Of a stretch of DNA of 64,000 nt, positions 43,152 through 53,177 are shown in pieces. The first letter of the stretch is position 1. Each line of letters opens with the position of its first letter. The notes under the pieces were generated by a model, which worked only from the letters and a program-made list of their open reading frames with translations, was not told where the DNA came from and made no database searches. The translations under genes were made by a program, and so were the position numbers. Source of the DNA: Neptuniibacter victor (GTDB taxonomy: Bacteria; Pseudomonadota; Gammaproteobacteria; Pseudomonadales; Balneatricaceae); assembly GCA_027943745.1 (NCBI GenBank), contig AP025763.1:744001-808000 (forward strand), given 5' to 3'.

Positions 43152-44294
43152 ATGCAACGTTACGTTTATTTATTTCTCACGCTTTTGCTTCTCGCAACCA
43201 GCTCTGCTGGGCTTCAAGCTGCTGATAAGCAGGCTCTGACCGAAAAACAGGTTAAGCAGTTAACTGGGCGTATTTCTACGCTGCAAAAAAATATGCGTAA
43301 GCAGGAAGGTGAGTCACGTCAATTAAGTTCATCGCTGCGTGAAAGTGAAATTAAAATAGGTAAACTTGCGCGCGAAATACAGAGACTCGACAAACTGTTA
43401 AGTGGCTTAGGAAAGCATGCTGATGGTCTTGAGATTAAACGAGATAAGCTCAAGGCGGAGTTAAAGAAACGAGCCGTTCTGATAGAAAAACAGATTAATC
43501 AGCAGTATAAAATGGGTAATCAGGCACGCTTACAACTGTTGTTAACACAGAGAGATCCTGAAACGCTTGATCGTGTGATTCGTTACTACGATTTTGTCAA
43601 TGAAGAGCTACGTAGCGATATGCTGCAATTTAAAGAGAAGTTAGCGCTGTTATCGGGCACAGAGCGAGAGTTAACGGATACTGAGCAGCAGATGCTTGTT
43701 AAGCGTGATGAGCTGAAAGGCGAAGTACTTGCCTTGAGGCAGTCAAGGACGAAGCGTAAAGAAACACTGACTAAACTAAAGAAGACGCTCTCCTCTGATA
43801 AGACGAAACTAAAGCAGCTTCAGTTAGATCAGAAACGACTGCAGGCAGTATTGCGAGAAATTGAAAAAAGTTTGAATTTTGCCTCGTTGGTAAAGGATGA
43901 TAAAAAATTCTCGCAGCTAAAAGGTAAGCTACCTTGGCCGATAAAAGGTAGAGTGAAACAGAGTTTTGGAACCGTTCAGAATAATATTCGTTATGATGGC
44001 ATCTGGATTGGTGCTAAAGAGGCTGCTCCTGTTAAGGCTGTCCATCATGGTAGAGTGGTCTTTTCTGATTGGTTGAGAGGCTATGGTTTGGTCTTGATAA
44101 TCGATCATGGTTCTGGCTACATGAGTTTGTATGGCTACAATCAAAGCTTAATGCTCGAAACCGGTGATTGGGTTTCAGCCGGTGATGTAGTAGCTACCGT
44201 AGGTCGTAGTGGAGGCAAGGATGTTAATGGTCTCTACTTTGCGGTGCGTTATAAAGGTAAACCTAGTAACCCCAAGCGCTGGTTAAGTCGCTAA
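43152..44294 (+). CDS. envC: Murein hydrolase activator EnvC
   Basis: Periplasmic coiled-coil protein with a degenerate LytM domain that activates cell-division amidases at the septum. It has 380 residues. A signal peptide is seen at 1-23, two long coiled coils at about 27-110 and 150-245 (Lys/Glu/Leu/Gln-rich), and LytM at about 265-378. The catalytic His of active LytM enzymes is replaced (YGYNQ instead of YGHL), as expected for an activator rather than a hydrolase. Confidence 0.94.
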   Translation: MQRYVYLFLTLLLLATSSAGLQAADKQALTEKQVKQLTGRISTLQKNMRKQEGESRQLSSSLRESEIKIGKLAREIQRLDKLLSGLGKHADGLEIKRDKLKAELKKRAVLIEKQINQQYKMGNQARLQLLLTQRDPETLDRVIRYYDFVNEELRSDMLQFKEKLALLSGTERELTDTEQQMLVKRDELKGEVLALRQSRTKRKETLTKLKKTLSSDKTKLKQLQLDQKRLQAVLREIEKSLNFASLVKDDKKFSQLKGKLPWPIKGRVKQSFGTVQNNIRYDGIWIGAKEAAPVKAVHHGRVVFSDWLRGYGLVLIIDHGSGYMSLYGYNQSLMLETGDWVSAGDVVATVGRSGGKDVNGLYFAVRYKGKPSNPKRWLSR

Positions 44295-44312
44295 TAGATA
44301 AGGGAATGAATT

Positions 44313-45617
44313 ATGAAATCAGTGTTTCAGTCTGGCATTTTTAAGCGGGTTATCATGGCCGCTGCATTAGGTAGCTGCCTTTCATTGCCGCTTGCTGCCG
44401 CCGAAGCACCTGAATCTGAAGCGGAATTAAGTGCTCCAGAGAAAACGTTGCCACTGGATGAGTTACGGTTGTTTACCGAAGTATTTCAGCGCATCAAATC
44501 CTCTTATGTTGAACCTATCGATGATGCAAAACTTTTAGAGGATGCTCTGCGAGGCATGATTGCAGGTCTTGATCCACATTCTGCTTACCTTGAACCAAGT
44601 GAATTTGAAAGCTTGCAGGCACACACCAGTGGCGAGTTTGGCGGCCTGGGTATTGAAGTTGGTATTGAAGACGGTTTTGTACGTGTGATAACGCCTATCG
44701 ATGATACGCCAGCTCAGCGAGCGGGTGTTAAAGCAGGGGATCTAATTACTAAATTGGATGATCATGCTGTGCAGGGCATGGATCTTAATGATGCCGTCGA
44801 ATTAATGCGTGGCAAGCCTGGAAGTAAGATTGTGTTAACAGTCGTACGTGAAGGGGAAGAGAAACCGCTTGAAATTGAAGTGGTTCGAGATGTCATTCAA
44901 GTCGCCAGTGTAAAGAGTCGGATGCTGGATGATCATATTGCCTACCTTAGGGTCTCACAGTTCCAAGTAGATTCGGGTAAAGAAGTGAATAAGCACCTTA
45001 AACGCCTGATGAGCAATGAGTTAAAGGGCGTGGTGCTTGATTTAAGAAATAACCCCGGCGGTGTTCTGCAAGCGGCAGTTGATATTGGGGATACTTTCCT
45101 TAGTGAAGGGCTTATCGTATACACGAAGGGCCGTATGTCTGATACCGAGCAGCGATTTAGTGCCACAAGCGATACGTTAATACCTGAGCTGCCTATGGTT
45201 GTGTTAATCAATGGTGGGTCTGCGTCGGCCTCTGAAATTGTCGCAGGTGCGCTGCAAGACCAGAAAAGAGCGATTATCATGGGATTGCCTAGTTTTGGTA
45301 AAGGTTCAGTGCAGACCGTATTACCATTAACCAAAGAGCGCGCATTAAAGTTAACGACAGCGCGTTATTACACGCCAGCAGGTCGCTCTATTCAAGCTCA
45401 GGGAATTAAGCCCGATATAGAGGTTAATGATGCGGAAATTACGTTACGTAAAGATAGCCCCGAGTTTTTGAAAGAGAGTGACTTAAGCGGTCATCTAGAA
45501 AATGGAGATGATATGAAGGATGTTGATTCTGCAGGCGTCGATAATTTAGCTGCGAGAGATTATCAGCTATATGAGGCGCTGAACCTATTGAAAGCTATTG
45601 TGATTGTGCAAAACTAA
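44313..45617 (+). CDS. ctpA: Carboxyl-terminal processing peptidase CtpA (S41)
   Basis: Periplasmic serine protease that trims C-termini and, in Pseudomonas, controls cell-wall hydrolases. It has 434 residues. A signal peptide (about 1-30) is followed by a PDZ domain (about 95-180, GGLGIEVGIEDGFV) and the S41 core with catalytic Ser in GGSASASEIVAGAL and Lys in SFGKGSVQ. It sits between envC and yibQ, and its stop overlaps the yibQ start (TAATG). Confidence 0.95.
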   Translation: MKSVFQSGIFKRVIMAAALGSCLSLPLAAAEAPESEAELSAPEKTLPLDELRLFTEVFQRIKSSYVEPIDDAKLLEDALRGMIAGLDPHSAYLEPSEFESLQAHTSGEFGGLGIEVGIEDGFVRVITPIDDTPAQRAGVKAGDLITKLDDHAVQGMDLNDAVELMRGKPGSKIVLTVVREGEEKPLEIEVVRDVIQVASVKSRMLDDHIAYLRVSQFQVDSGKEVNKHLKRLMSNELKGVVLDLRNNPGGVLQAAVDIGDTFLSEGLIVYTKGRMSDTEQRFSATSDTLIPELPMVVLINGGSASASEIVAGALQDQKRAIIMGLPSFGKGSVQTVLPLTKERALKLTTARYYTPAGRSIQAQGIKPDIEVNDAEITLRKDSPEFLKESDLSGHLENGDDMKDVDSAGVDNLAARDYQLYEALNLLKAIVIVQN

Positions 45618-46495
45618 TGCTTCGGGTTACCGGTAAATTATCGCTGCTGTCCTGTCTTTTTGTGTCTTTTGTAGGCAATGCGATTGCGGGTCAGACGCTT
45701 ACTAACGATCAGCCAGTCATGGCGATCGTTATCGACGATATTGGGGATAATCGGCGTAAAGGTCTGGCTGCGATTAATCTTCCTGGCGCTATTACTTATG
45801 CTTTTTTACCTCATACACCTCACTCTTTTGAATTAGCGAAAACAGCCCATCATTTAGGAAAAGAGGTAATTCTTCATGCGCCAATGGAGAATAAAGCGGG
45901 GTTAAGACTTGGGCCGGGTGCACTAACTCAGGCGCATGATGCTGGTCAGTTTTCGCATATTTTAAACGGTAACCTTGATGCGATTCCCTTTGCTGTGGGT
46001 ATGAATAACCACATGGGAAGTTTGTTGACGGAAGATCGGAATAAGATGGGACAGGTGATGTCTATCGTCCGAGAACGAAAGATGTTTTTCTTAGATAGTA
46101 TGACCACATCGAATACAGTGGCTTGGAAGGTTGCTCACGAACATGGCATTCCATATTTGGTCCGTGATGTGTTCTTGGATAATCAGCAGCGCTGGTCTTA
46201 TATTCATAACCAGTTCAAGCAAGCTCTGTCGTTGGCTGTCACGCAAGGCCATGCTGTCGTTATTGGTCATCCCTATCCTGAAACGGTTGCTTATTTAAAG
46301 GAAGCTTTGCCTATTCTTGAGCAGCTTGGCATTCGCTTGGTAACCGCTTCTGAATTATTGCGTCTACGTACGCAGACACGTTTAATGATGGCAAAGCCAA
46401 GTGTTGAACAGCCTTGCGATAGTAAAGAAGGGCATTGTGATGCCATGCCTGTTGCTATCAAACAAGGGCGAGTATCTGCAAGCCGTCACCAATAA
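45617..46495 (+). CDS. yibQ: Divergent polysaccharide deacetylase family protein (YibQ)
   Basis: Secreted protein of 292 residues with a divergent NodB/polysaccharide deacetylase fold (IVIDDIGDNRRKGLAAINLP, HAPMENK, GMNNHMGS, GHPYPETV). A signal peptide of about 23 residues is present. The function is unproven; the constant company of envC and ctpA suggests cell-envelope work. The last 38 bases overlap the end of the converging TauE gene. Confidence 0.9.
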   Translation: MLRVTGKLSLLSCLFVSFVGNAIAGQTLTNDQPVMAIVIDDIGDNRRKGLAAINLPGAITYAFLPHTPHSFELAKTAHHLGKEVILHAPMENKAGLRLGPGALTQAHDAGQFSHILNGNLDAIPFAVGMNNHMGSLLTEDRNKMGQVMSIVRERKMFFLDSMTTSNTVAWKVAHEHGIPYLVRDVFLDNQQRWSYIHNQFKQALSLAVTQGHAVVIGHPYPETVAYLKEALPILEQLGIRLVTASELLRLRTQTRLMMAKPSVEQPCDSKEGHCDAMPVAIKQGRVSASRHQ

Positions 46496-47240
46496 GTTTG
46501 ATTCCTACTAAAACGGTGAGTGTTTCAAAAGCTCGTTTTACTAACTTGTTGCCTTGTGTAATGGCCAAATGCGCACCTAAATAAGAACCTAAAGTCGCAC
46601 CTACTAATAGTGCAGGTAGCCAATCCCATCGAGGCGTTTGCTGTAAAGAGACCGTAATCGCTCCTGCAGAATTCCAAAAAAGTCCTACCAGAATTAACAC
46701 ATAAGTGACCGCGGTTTTGTAGTCTAATCCAAACCAGCGCACAAGCCATAGGGTCACGAATAGCCCCGTTCCAGAGGTGAGTGAGCCGTTGAGAATGCCG
46801 ATCACTAACAAGATCAGGCCGCCAATAAACAGACCTTTGCGATCTCTATTTTTAGGCTCTGCTTTCAGGCCCAAAGATCGTTGGCCGATTGAGTAGATGC
46901 CTAGGCCTGAAGTTAGGCAGCCTAGACTGAAAATAGTCCAGCCCTCCGGTATTTTTAAGATAATGTCCGCACCAAGAATAACGCCGGGTAAGCCGCATAC
47001 AAGAATGAAGCTGCAGAAGCGATAATCAAGGGTTCCTTCCCGCATATGCCTCAGCGTCGCGCCAATACCGAGCGCAACGCTGGCGATTTTATGTGTGGCT
47101 AGAGCCGTACTAAAGCTGAGGCCTAAAAATAGTAAAACGGGTAGTTGGAGTAATCCTGCTCCTCCGCCAGCCATCGCAGATAGCGTATTTGCTACCAGTG
47201 ATAAAGTGAATAATGCTATCTGTTCTAGGATAAGATCCAT
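46458..47240 (-). CDS. TauE/SafE family membrane permease
   Basis: Membrane protein of 260 residues with about eight hydrophobic segments and the family pattern GxGxGLLQLPVLLFLGL near the start and again in the second half (NGSLTSGTGLFVTLW). The family exports or imports organosulfur or sulfite-like anions; the substrate here is unknown. The ATG at 47240 has AGTGGA upstream; a GTG three codons earlier is possible. The last 38 bases are antisense to the end of yibQ. Confidence 0.88.
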   Translation of the reverse strand: MDLILEQIALFTLSLVANTLSAMAGGGAGLLQLPVLLFLGLSFSTALATHKIASVALGIGATLRHMREGTLDYRFCSFILVCGLPGVILGADIILKIPEGWTIFSLGCLTSGLGIYSIGQRSLGLKAEPKNRDRKGLFIGGLILLVIGILNGSLTSGTGLFVTLWLVRWFGLDYKTAVTYVLILVGLFWNSAGAITVSLQQTPRWDWLPALLVGATLGSYLGAHLAITQGNKLVKRAFETLTVLVGIKLIGDGLQILALV

Positions 47241-47323
47241 GTATTCCACTAGGCTGGTGGGTGAGCGTATTGGGGCACTAAGGAAGCGTTAGCTTGCGGT
47301 GAAATAGCTCGTTGTTAGATACA

Positions 47324-47346
47324 AAGGGAGATGATTAATCTCCCTT
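47324..47346 (-). terminator. Hairpin after slmA
   Basis: AAGGGAGAT (47324-47332) / ATCTCCCTT (47338-47346), a perfect 9-bp stem. On the minus strand only a weak T stretch follows. Confidence 0.5.
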
Positions 47347-47355
47347 GCTTATGAA

Positions 47356-47949
47356 CTACGCTTCGCGGAACACACCTGTCGCTAGCCGTGGCCATTGATC
47401 TTGCCATTGCTCGGTAGGTTTTTTGCGGAACTCAGTACGTACAAATTGACGGATACGGCCTTCCGCAGATGCCAATATTAGATTTGCAGAAGCGCCTGCT
47501 GGTGCAACCGTACGTAATCCATTTTTCGCCTCCGCTTCTCGCATTATCTGTTTAAGCTGTGTTTCTAATCGCTCAAAAAATTGATTTATGCGTTGGCGTA
47601 AGCGGTCTGTTTCACCGGTTAATGCATCTCCCGTGAGAATGCGAGCCATGCCAGGATTACGTTCAACAAATGCAAGCAGTAAGGTGAGTACTTGTTCGCA
47701 CTGCTTGATGCCATCAGCTTCAACTTGAGCTATAGCGGTAACCCTACTAAAAACCGTTTCTTCAATGAAGCCGATAAGGCCTTCAAACATGCGGGCTTTA
47801 CTTGGAAAGTGTCGATAAAGTGCTGCTTCAGATACACCAACTTCCTTTGCGAGAGCTGCCGTTGTTATTTTTTGTCCTGGATTTTCCAGCATGTGGGCAA
47901 GGCATTGCAAAATCTGCTCACGGCGGGAAAGTTTCTCTGTTTCACTCAT
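47356..47949 (-). CDS. slmA: Nucleoid occlusion factor SlmA
   Basis: TetR-family DNA-binding protein that blocks FtsZ assembly over the nucleoid. It has 197 residues. The helix-turn-helix [28 protein letters not shown] (in part) is the family signature. It lies 13 bases after argB on the minus strand, in the usual coaBC-algC-argB-slmA order. Confidence 0.95.
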   Translation of the reverse strand: MSETEKLSRREQILQCLAHMLENPGQKITTAALAKEVGVSEAALYRHFPSKARMFEGLIGFIEETVFSRVTAIAQVEADGIKQCEQVLTLLLAFVERNPGMARILTGDALTGETDRLRQRINQFFERLETQLKQIMREAEAKNGLRTVAPAGASANLILASAEGRIRQFVRTEFRKKPTEQWQDQWPRLATGVFREA

Positions 47950-47962
47950 TCTATTGTTATCC

Positions 47963-48871
<909 letters not shown>

Positions 48872-48931
48872 TTAGAAAGGTTGCTTGCGCGGCCAGGCAA
48901 TATGGGAATTGTTTGGCCGCGAATATTTCAA

Positions 48932-50320
48932 TTACTCGTGTGGAATGATCAGGCTGTTATCAACTTCATGCAGCTTCTGTTCAAACTCACCTCTTATTCG
49001 TTGTAGCGCTGATTCTGTTTCTGCTTCGAAGCGCAAAACTAAAACCGGCGTGGTATTTGATGCGCGGATAAGGCCCCAGCCATCAGGGTAATCAACACGA
49101 ACACCATCAATATGGTTTGCGTTGCCGCCGGCAAATGTTTTTGCTTGGAGGGCTGTGACGATATCAAATTTATTTTCGTCTGTGACCGTGATATTAAGCT
49201 CTGGTGTGCTTACATCTTCAGGGTATTTTGCAAAAATCTCTTCTGCTGTTTTCTCTGTGTTTGTAAGAATCTCAAGTAGGCGTGCTGCGCTATACAGCGC
49301 ATCATCAAAACCGTACCAGCGCTCTTTGAAGAATATGTGGCCGCTCATCTCGCCGCCAAGCAGTGCGCCTGATTGTTTGATTTTTTGTTTGATTAAAGAG
49401 TGCCCTGTTCGCCACATTGTGGCTTTGCCGCCAGCTTCTTCAATGACTTTGGCAAGTAAGCGGGAACATTTGACGTCGAAGATGATCTCGGCACCAGGGT
49501 TGCGTTTCAAAATCTCTTCGGAGAAGAGCATCATGACACGATCAGGGTAGATGATGTTGCCTTCGTTAGTGATTACGCCGACTCGGTCGCCATCGCCATC
49601 AAATGCAAGCCCTAGGTCTGCGCCGCTTTCTTTAACCATGCTGATCGCGTCTTGTAGGTTCTTCGGCTTGCCTGGATCAGGGTGGTGGTTAGGAAAGGTT
49701 CCATCCACTTCGCAGAACATCGGAATAATTTCGCAGCCCAGTTTCTCAATCAGCTGAGGAGCCAGTTCGCCTGGGATACCATTACCGCAATCGACAACGA
49801 CTTTTAACTTTTTCTTGAGACTGATGTCGCCAAGAATGCGATCTAGGTAAGGCTGGCGGATATCAAGTTCTTCGAATGAGCCTTCGCCTTCGGTATAGGC
49901 TTGGCTAATGATGATGTTCTTTAGGTTCTGAATCTCATCGCCAGATAATGTATGCCCATTAATCATCATCTTAAAGCCGTTGTAATCGGCCGGGTTGTGG
50001 CTGCCTGTAATCATGACGCCGGTACATTGATCATCTTGATGGGCAGAGTAATACAGCGTTGGTGTTGGAACATAGCCTACATCGGTTACGCGGCAGCCCC
50101 CATCCATCAGACCTTCACTGAAAATCTTTTTTAATGACGGGCTAGAAAGACGGCCATCAGCACCGACATTTACATGATCAATATTTTGAGATTTGCACTC
50201 TGTCGCAAATGCGCGGCCAAGGTGGTAAACCGTTGCATCAGTTAAGGCTGTGCCGACGATGCCGCGAACATCGTAAGCGCGGAAAATAGCATGATCAAGG
50301 TTGGTTAGAGCGTAACGCAT
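48932..50320 (-). CDS. algC: Phosphomannomutase/phosphoglucomutase AlgC
   Basis: Converts between the 6- and 1-phosphates of mannose and glucose for LPS and exopolysaccharide precursors. It has 462 residues. The catalytic phosphoserine loop is MITGSHNPADYNG, the metal loop DGDGDRVG, the sugar loop GGEMSGH and the phosphate loop RASNTTPVLVLRFE. In Pseudomonas it follows dut; here only 55 bases separate it from coaBC. Confidence 0.96.
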   Translation of the reverse strand: MRYALTNLDHAIFRAYDVRGIVGTALTDATVYHLGRAFATECKSQNIDHVNVGADGRLSSPSLKKIFSEGLMDGGCRVTDVGYVPTPTLYYSAHQDDQCTGVMITGSHNPADYNGFKMMINGHTLSGDEIQNLKNIIISQAYTEGEGSFEELDIRQPYLDRILGDISLKKKLKVVVDCGNGIPGELAPQLIEKLGCEIIPMFCEVDGTFPNHHPDPGKPKNLQDAISMVKESGADLGLAFDGDGDRVGVITNEGNIIYPDRVMMLFSEEILKRNPGAEIIFDVKCSRLLAKVIEEAGGKATMWRTGHSLIKQKIKQSGALLGGEMSGHIFFKERWYGFDDALYSAARLLEILTNTEKTAEEIFAKYPEDVSTPELNITVTDENKFDIVTALQAKTFAGGNANHIDGVRVDYPDGWGLIRASNTTPVLVLRFEAETESALQRIRGEFEQKLHEVDNSLIIPHE

Positions 50321-50375
50321 GTTAATCCTTTAATTTGCATAAAATTTGAATGTTGGGGCGCAATACCATGGCTGG

Positions 50376-51581
50376 TTAGGCTTTATGATGATATTGGGCT
50401 GCAATTTTATCGATTAGTAACGTAGCGAGTTTACGTTTTGACGTTTGCGGCAATGTTTCAGCACCCGAGTGGGAAACGACAGTGACAGCATTTTCATCGC
50501 TGTTGAAGCCTATGTCGCTTCTGGAAACATCATTAGCGATGATGAGATCTAAGTTTTTACGCGCTAATTTACTGCGGGCATAATCTAAGATGTCTCTAGT
50601 TTCCGCTGCAAAACCAACGGTGAAAGGTTTTGGTGAGCTGGCAGCAACTGTGGCGACAATGTCGGGGTTTTTGACTAAATGAAGTTCCATTATCTCTTCT
50701 GAGCCTTTCTTTATTTTGTGCTCAGAGATGGCTGTAGGTCGATAATCGGCAACCGCAGCGGCGGCAATGAAAATATCGCACAGTGCTAAATCCGTTTGAG
50801 CCGCTTCGAGCATATCTTGCGCGCTTTCTACAGAGATACATTCCAAACGAGCAGGTGCAGGGAGATTGACAGGCCCGCTTATCAGCTTAACTTTAGCGCC
50901 CGCTTCAATGGCTGCTTCTGCAAGCGCATATCCCATTTTTCCTGAACTATGGTTGGATATATAACGTACAGGATCGAGTGGTTCCCGCGTTGGGCCCGCA
51001 GTAATGAAAACTGTTTTACCTGTTAATGCACCTGATTCGAATTGCTCAGCAGCGTGATTGGCAATCTCTTCGGGTTCGAGCATTCTCCCAGGTCCATTAT
51101 CACCACATGCTTGCTCACCCACGCCAGGACCAAAAAGCTTAACATCGCGTTTTGTTAGCGTGGCGGTATTGTTTTGGGTGCCATTATCGCGCCACATGGC
51201 TTGATTCATTGCTGGGGCTAGGCAGATAGGAGCTTCAGTTGCTAAGCATAAAGTGGTTAAGAGGTCATCGCCTTGACCTGATGCTAATCGAGCCATGAAG
51301 TTTGCACTGGCAGGTGCAATTAATACCATATCTGCCCACTTGGCCAGTTCAATATGCCCCATACCTGCTTCGGCTTCGGCATTCAGAAGGTGGAGATGAA
51401 CGGGATTGCCTGATAGGGCTTGTAAGGTTAAGGGGGTAATAAACTCTGTGGCCGAAGGGGTCATGACAACCCGAACATCTGCGCCTGCACTCTTTAGAAG
51501 TCGAGTTAGCTCGGCACTTTTGTACGCGGCGATACCGCCAGTTATACCTAAAATGATTTGTTTGTTAGTAAGTCTCTGCAT
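50376..51581 (-). CDS. coaBC: Bifunctional phosphopantothenoylcysteine synthetase/decarboxylase
   Basis: Joins 4'-phosphopantothenate to cysteine and decarboxylates the product on the way to coenzyme A. It has 401 residues. The N-terminal flavoprotein CoaC domain shows GITGGIAAYKSAEL, the active-site His region and PAMNQAMW. The C-terminal CoaB domain shows TAGPTREPLDPVRYISNHSSG (in part) and AAAVADYRP. It is divergent from radC. Confidence 0.97.
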   Translation of the reverse strand: MQRLTNKQIILGITGGIAAYKSAELTRLLKSAGADVRVVMTPSATEFITPLTLQALSGNPVHLHLLNAEAEAGMGHIELAKWADMVLIAPASANFMARLASGQGDDLLTTLCLATEAPICLAPAMNQAMWRDNGTQNNTATLTKRDVKLFGPGVGEQACGDNGPGRMLEPEEIANHAAEQFESGALTGKTVFITAGPTREPLDPVRYISNHSSGKMGYALAEAAIEAGAKVKLISGPVNLPAPARLECISVESAQDMLEAAQTDLALCDIFIAAAAVADYRPTAISEHKIKKGSEEIMELHLVKNPDIVATVAASSPKPFTVGFAAETRDILDYARSKLARKNLDLIIANDVSRSDIGFNSDENAVTVVSHSGAETLPQTSKRKLATLLIDKIAAQYHHKA

Positions 51582-51746
51582 ACTGGCTGGCTACTGAATT
51601 CTGTACGGTTGTGAGTTAAGTTACCAAATACACCGCAGCATATTTGGGAGGCTAACCATACCATTTTCAGTGAAAGTTTCGTAGATTGTATAGAGTGTTT
51701 TTACACGAATTCATCAGGGAATGATGGAAAATTAAAAGGAGTTGAT

Positions 51747-52421
51747 ATGTCTATAGCAAATTGGCCTGCATCGGAGCGCCCTAGGGAGAAGTTATTAGAG
51801 AAGGGAGCGGTGTCGCTTTCGGATGCCGAATTGCTGGCGATTTTTCTACGAACCGGTGTTCAAGGTAAAAGTGCGGTCGATCTAGCGCGAGAATTATTAG
51901 AACGATTTGGCTCTTTAAGGGCGTTGCTGGAAAGCGATCAGCAAACATTCTGTCAGGCCCATGGTCTTGGGCAGGCTAAGTATGCTCAATTGCAAGCGGT
52001 GCTTGAAATGGGTAAGCGTCATTTGCATACCTCGTTACTCAAAGGGGATGCGATGGAAAGCCCTGAGCAGGTTCGTTCTTATCTAAGCTTGAAGCTTCGT
52101 CATTATAACCGTGAGGTGTTTGCGTGTTTGTTTCTTGATAATAAGCATCGGTTGATTAAATTCGAAGAGCTTTTTTGGGGAACAATAAATGCAGCGACTG
52201 TCTATCCAAGAGAGATTGTGTCGAGTGCACTCATGAACAATGCGGCGGCGGTGATCTTTGCGCATAACCATCCATCAGGTATTGCCGAACCGAGTGCTGC
52301 CGATCAGCGAATAACTGAGCGCTTAGTGGATGCACTAGCGATGATTGATGTTCGTGTGATTGATCATATGGTTATCGGTGATCAGGAGGTGGTGTCTTTT
52401 GCGGAGAGAGGTTTGTTGTAA
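51747..52421 (+). CDS. radC: RadC family protein (JAB1/MPN domain)
   Basis: Protein of 224 residues with an N-terminal helix-hairpin-helix region ([15 protein letters not shown]) and a C-terminal JAMM metalloprotease-like domain with the metal motif HNHPSG-N7-D ([17 protein letters not shown]). Despite the name, a DNA-repair role is not established. It is in its conserved place between coaBC and rpmB. AAAGGAG precedes the ATG. The 165-base gap to coaBC holds only promoters. Confidence 0.95.
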   Translation: MSIANWPASERPREKLLEKGAVSLSDAELLAIFLRTGVQGKSAVDLARELLERFGSLRALLESDQQTFCQAHGLGQAKYAQLQAVLEMGKRHLHTSLLKGDAMESPEQVRSYLSLKLRHYNREVFACLFLDNKHRLIKFEELFWGTINAATVYPREIVSSALMNNAAAVIFAHNHPSGIAEPSAADQRITERLVDALAMIDVRVIDHMVIGDQEVVSFAERGLL

Positions 52422-52461
52422 ATAAAGTGAGCAAATGCTGGCTTCAGTGTAGAGGCTTGTG

Positions 52462-52665
52462 TATAATCCGCGACCTTCTATCCACACTCCGGTACGGTAG
52501 TTTGTTCAGTTACGGGACGCTCCGCCTGAGGAATAGCTTGGGATCTGATGAGTGCAGATCTATCCAAGAGCTAATAATGCACTGAAATAGTGTTGTTGAG
52601 GCTCAAGGTTATTTCAATAAATTTAATGGATGGAAACGTAACCATTAATCAATAAGGCTATTAAT
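52462..52665 (+). promoter_or_regulatory. Promoter and long structured leader of rpmB-rpmG
   Basis: TATAAT (52462-52467) with a poor -35 region gives a predicted leader of about 190 nt. It contains a hairpin CTTGG-GATCTG (52537-52547) / CAGATC-TAT-CCAAG (52555-52568) with a 7-base loop and a 3-base bulge. Smaller stems CACT/AGTG (52580-52592) and GGTTA (52607-52611) / TAACC (52639-52643) lie nearer the gene. No known ribosomal-protein leader is recognised. Confidence 0.5.
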
Positions 52666-52902
52666 ATGTCTAAAGTTTGTATGGTAACTGGCAAGCGCCC
52701 AGTTACAGGAAACAATGTTTCCCACTCACAGCGTAAAACTCGTCGCCGTTTTCTTCCAAACCTGCATTGGCATCGTTTTTGGGTAGAAAGTGAGCAGAAA
52801 TTTGTTCGCATTCGTGTATCTGCTAAAGGTATGCGTATTATCGACAAAAAAGGTATCGACGCAGTTCTTGCTGATGTTCGTGCCAACGGCATCAAAGTAT
52901 AA
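52666..52902 (+). CDS. rpmB: 50S ribosomal protein L28
   Basis: Basic ribosomal protein of 78 residues starting [20 protein letters not shown], the family signature, with the [14 protein letters not shown] core. It is followed by rpmG after 11 bases with AAGGAA as its ribosome binding site. Confidence 0.98.
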   Translation: MSKVCMVTGKRPVTGNNVSHSQRKTRRRFLPNLHWHRFWVESEQKFVRIRVSAKGMRIIDKKGIDAVLADVRANGIKV

Positions 52903-52913
52903 GGAACTGAATC

Positions 52914-53081
52914 ATGGCTAAAGGCTCTCGCGAGAAGATCAAACTGGTTTCTTCTGCCGGTACAGGTCACTTTTACACTACTGATAAGAACAAGCGTAAC
53001 ACTCCTGAAAAGATGGTGTTCAAGAAGTACGATCCAGTAGTTCGTAAACACGTTGAATATAAAGAATCTAAAATCAAATAA
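52914..53081 (+). CDS. rpmG: 50S ribosomal protein L33
   Basis: 55-residue basic protein ([20 protein letters not shown] at the start, [19 protein letters not shown] at the end), second gene of the rpmB-rpmG operon. It lacks the zinc-binding cysteine pairs of C+ paralogues, so it is the zinc-free form. Confidence 0.97.
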   Translation: MAKGSREKIKLVSSAGTGHFYTTDKNKRNTPEKMVFKKYDPVVRKHVEYKESKIK

Positions 53082-53094
53082 GATTTTCTTTTCT

Positions 53095-53124
53095 TAAAAA
53101 AACCCAGCTTCTGCTGGGTTTTTT
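53095..53124. terminator. Terminator of rpmB-rpmG
   Basis: A run, stem AACCCAGC, loop TTCT, stem GCTGGGTT, six T. It also serves the antiporter gene that converges from the other side. Confidence 0.9.
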
Positions 53125-53177
53125 ATTGTCTGTCGTTTCTAGGCTAGAAGAGGCTTTGCCTCACCTAGCCCTTAGGA

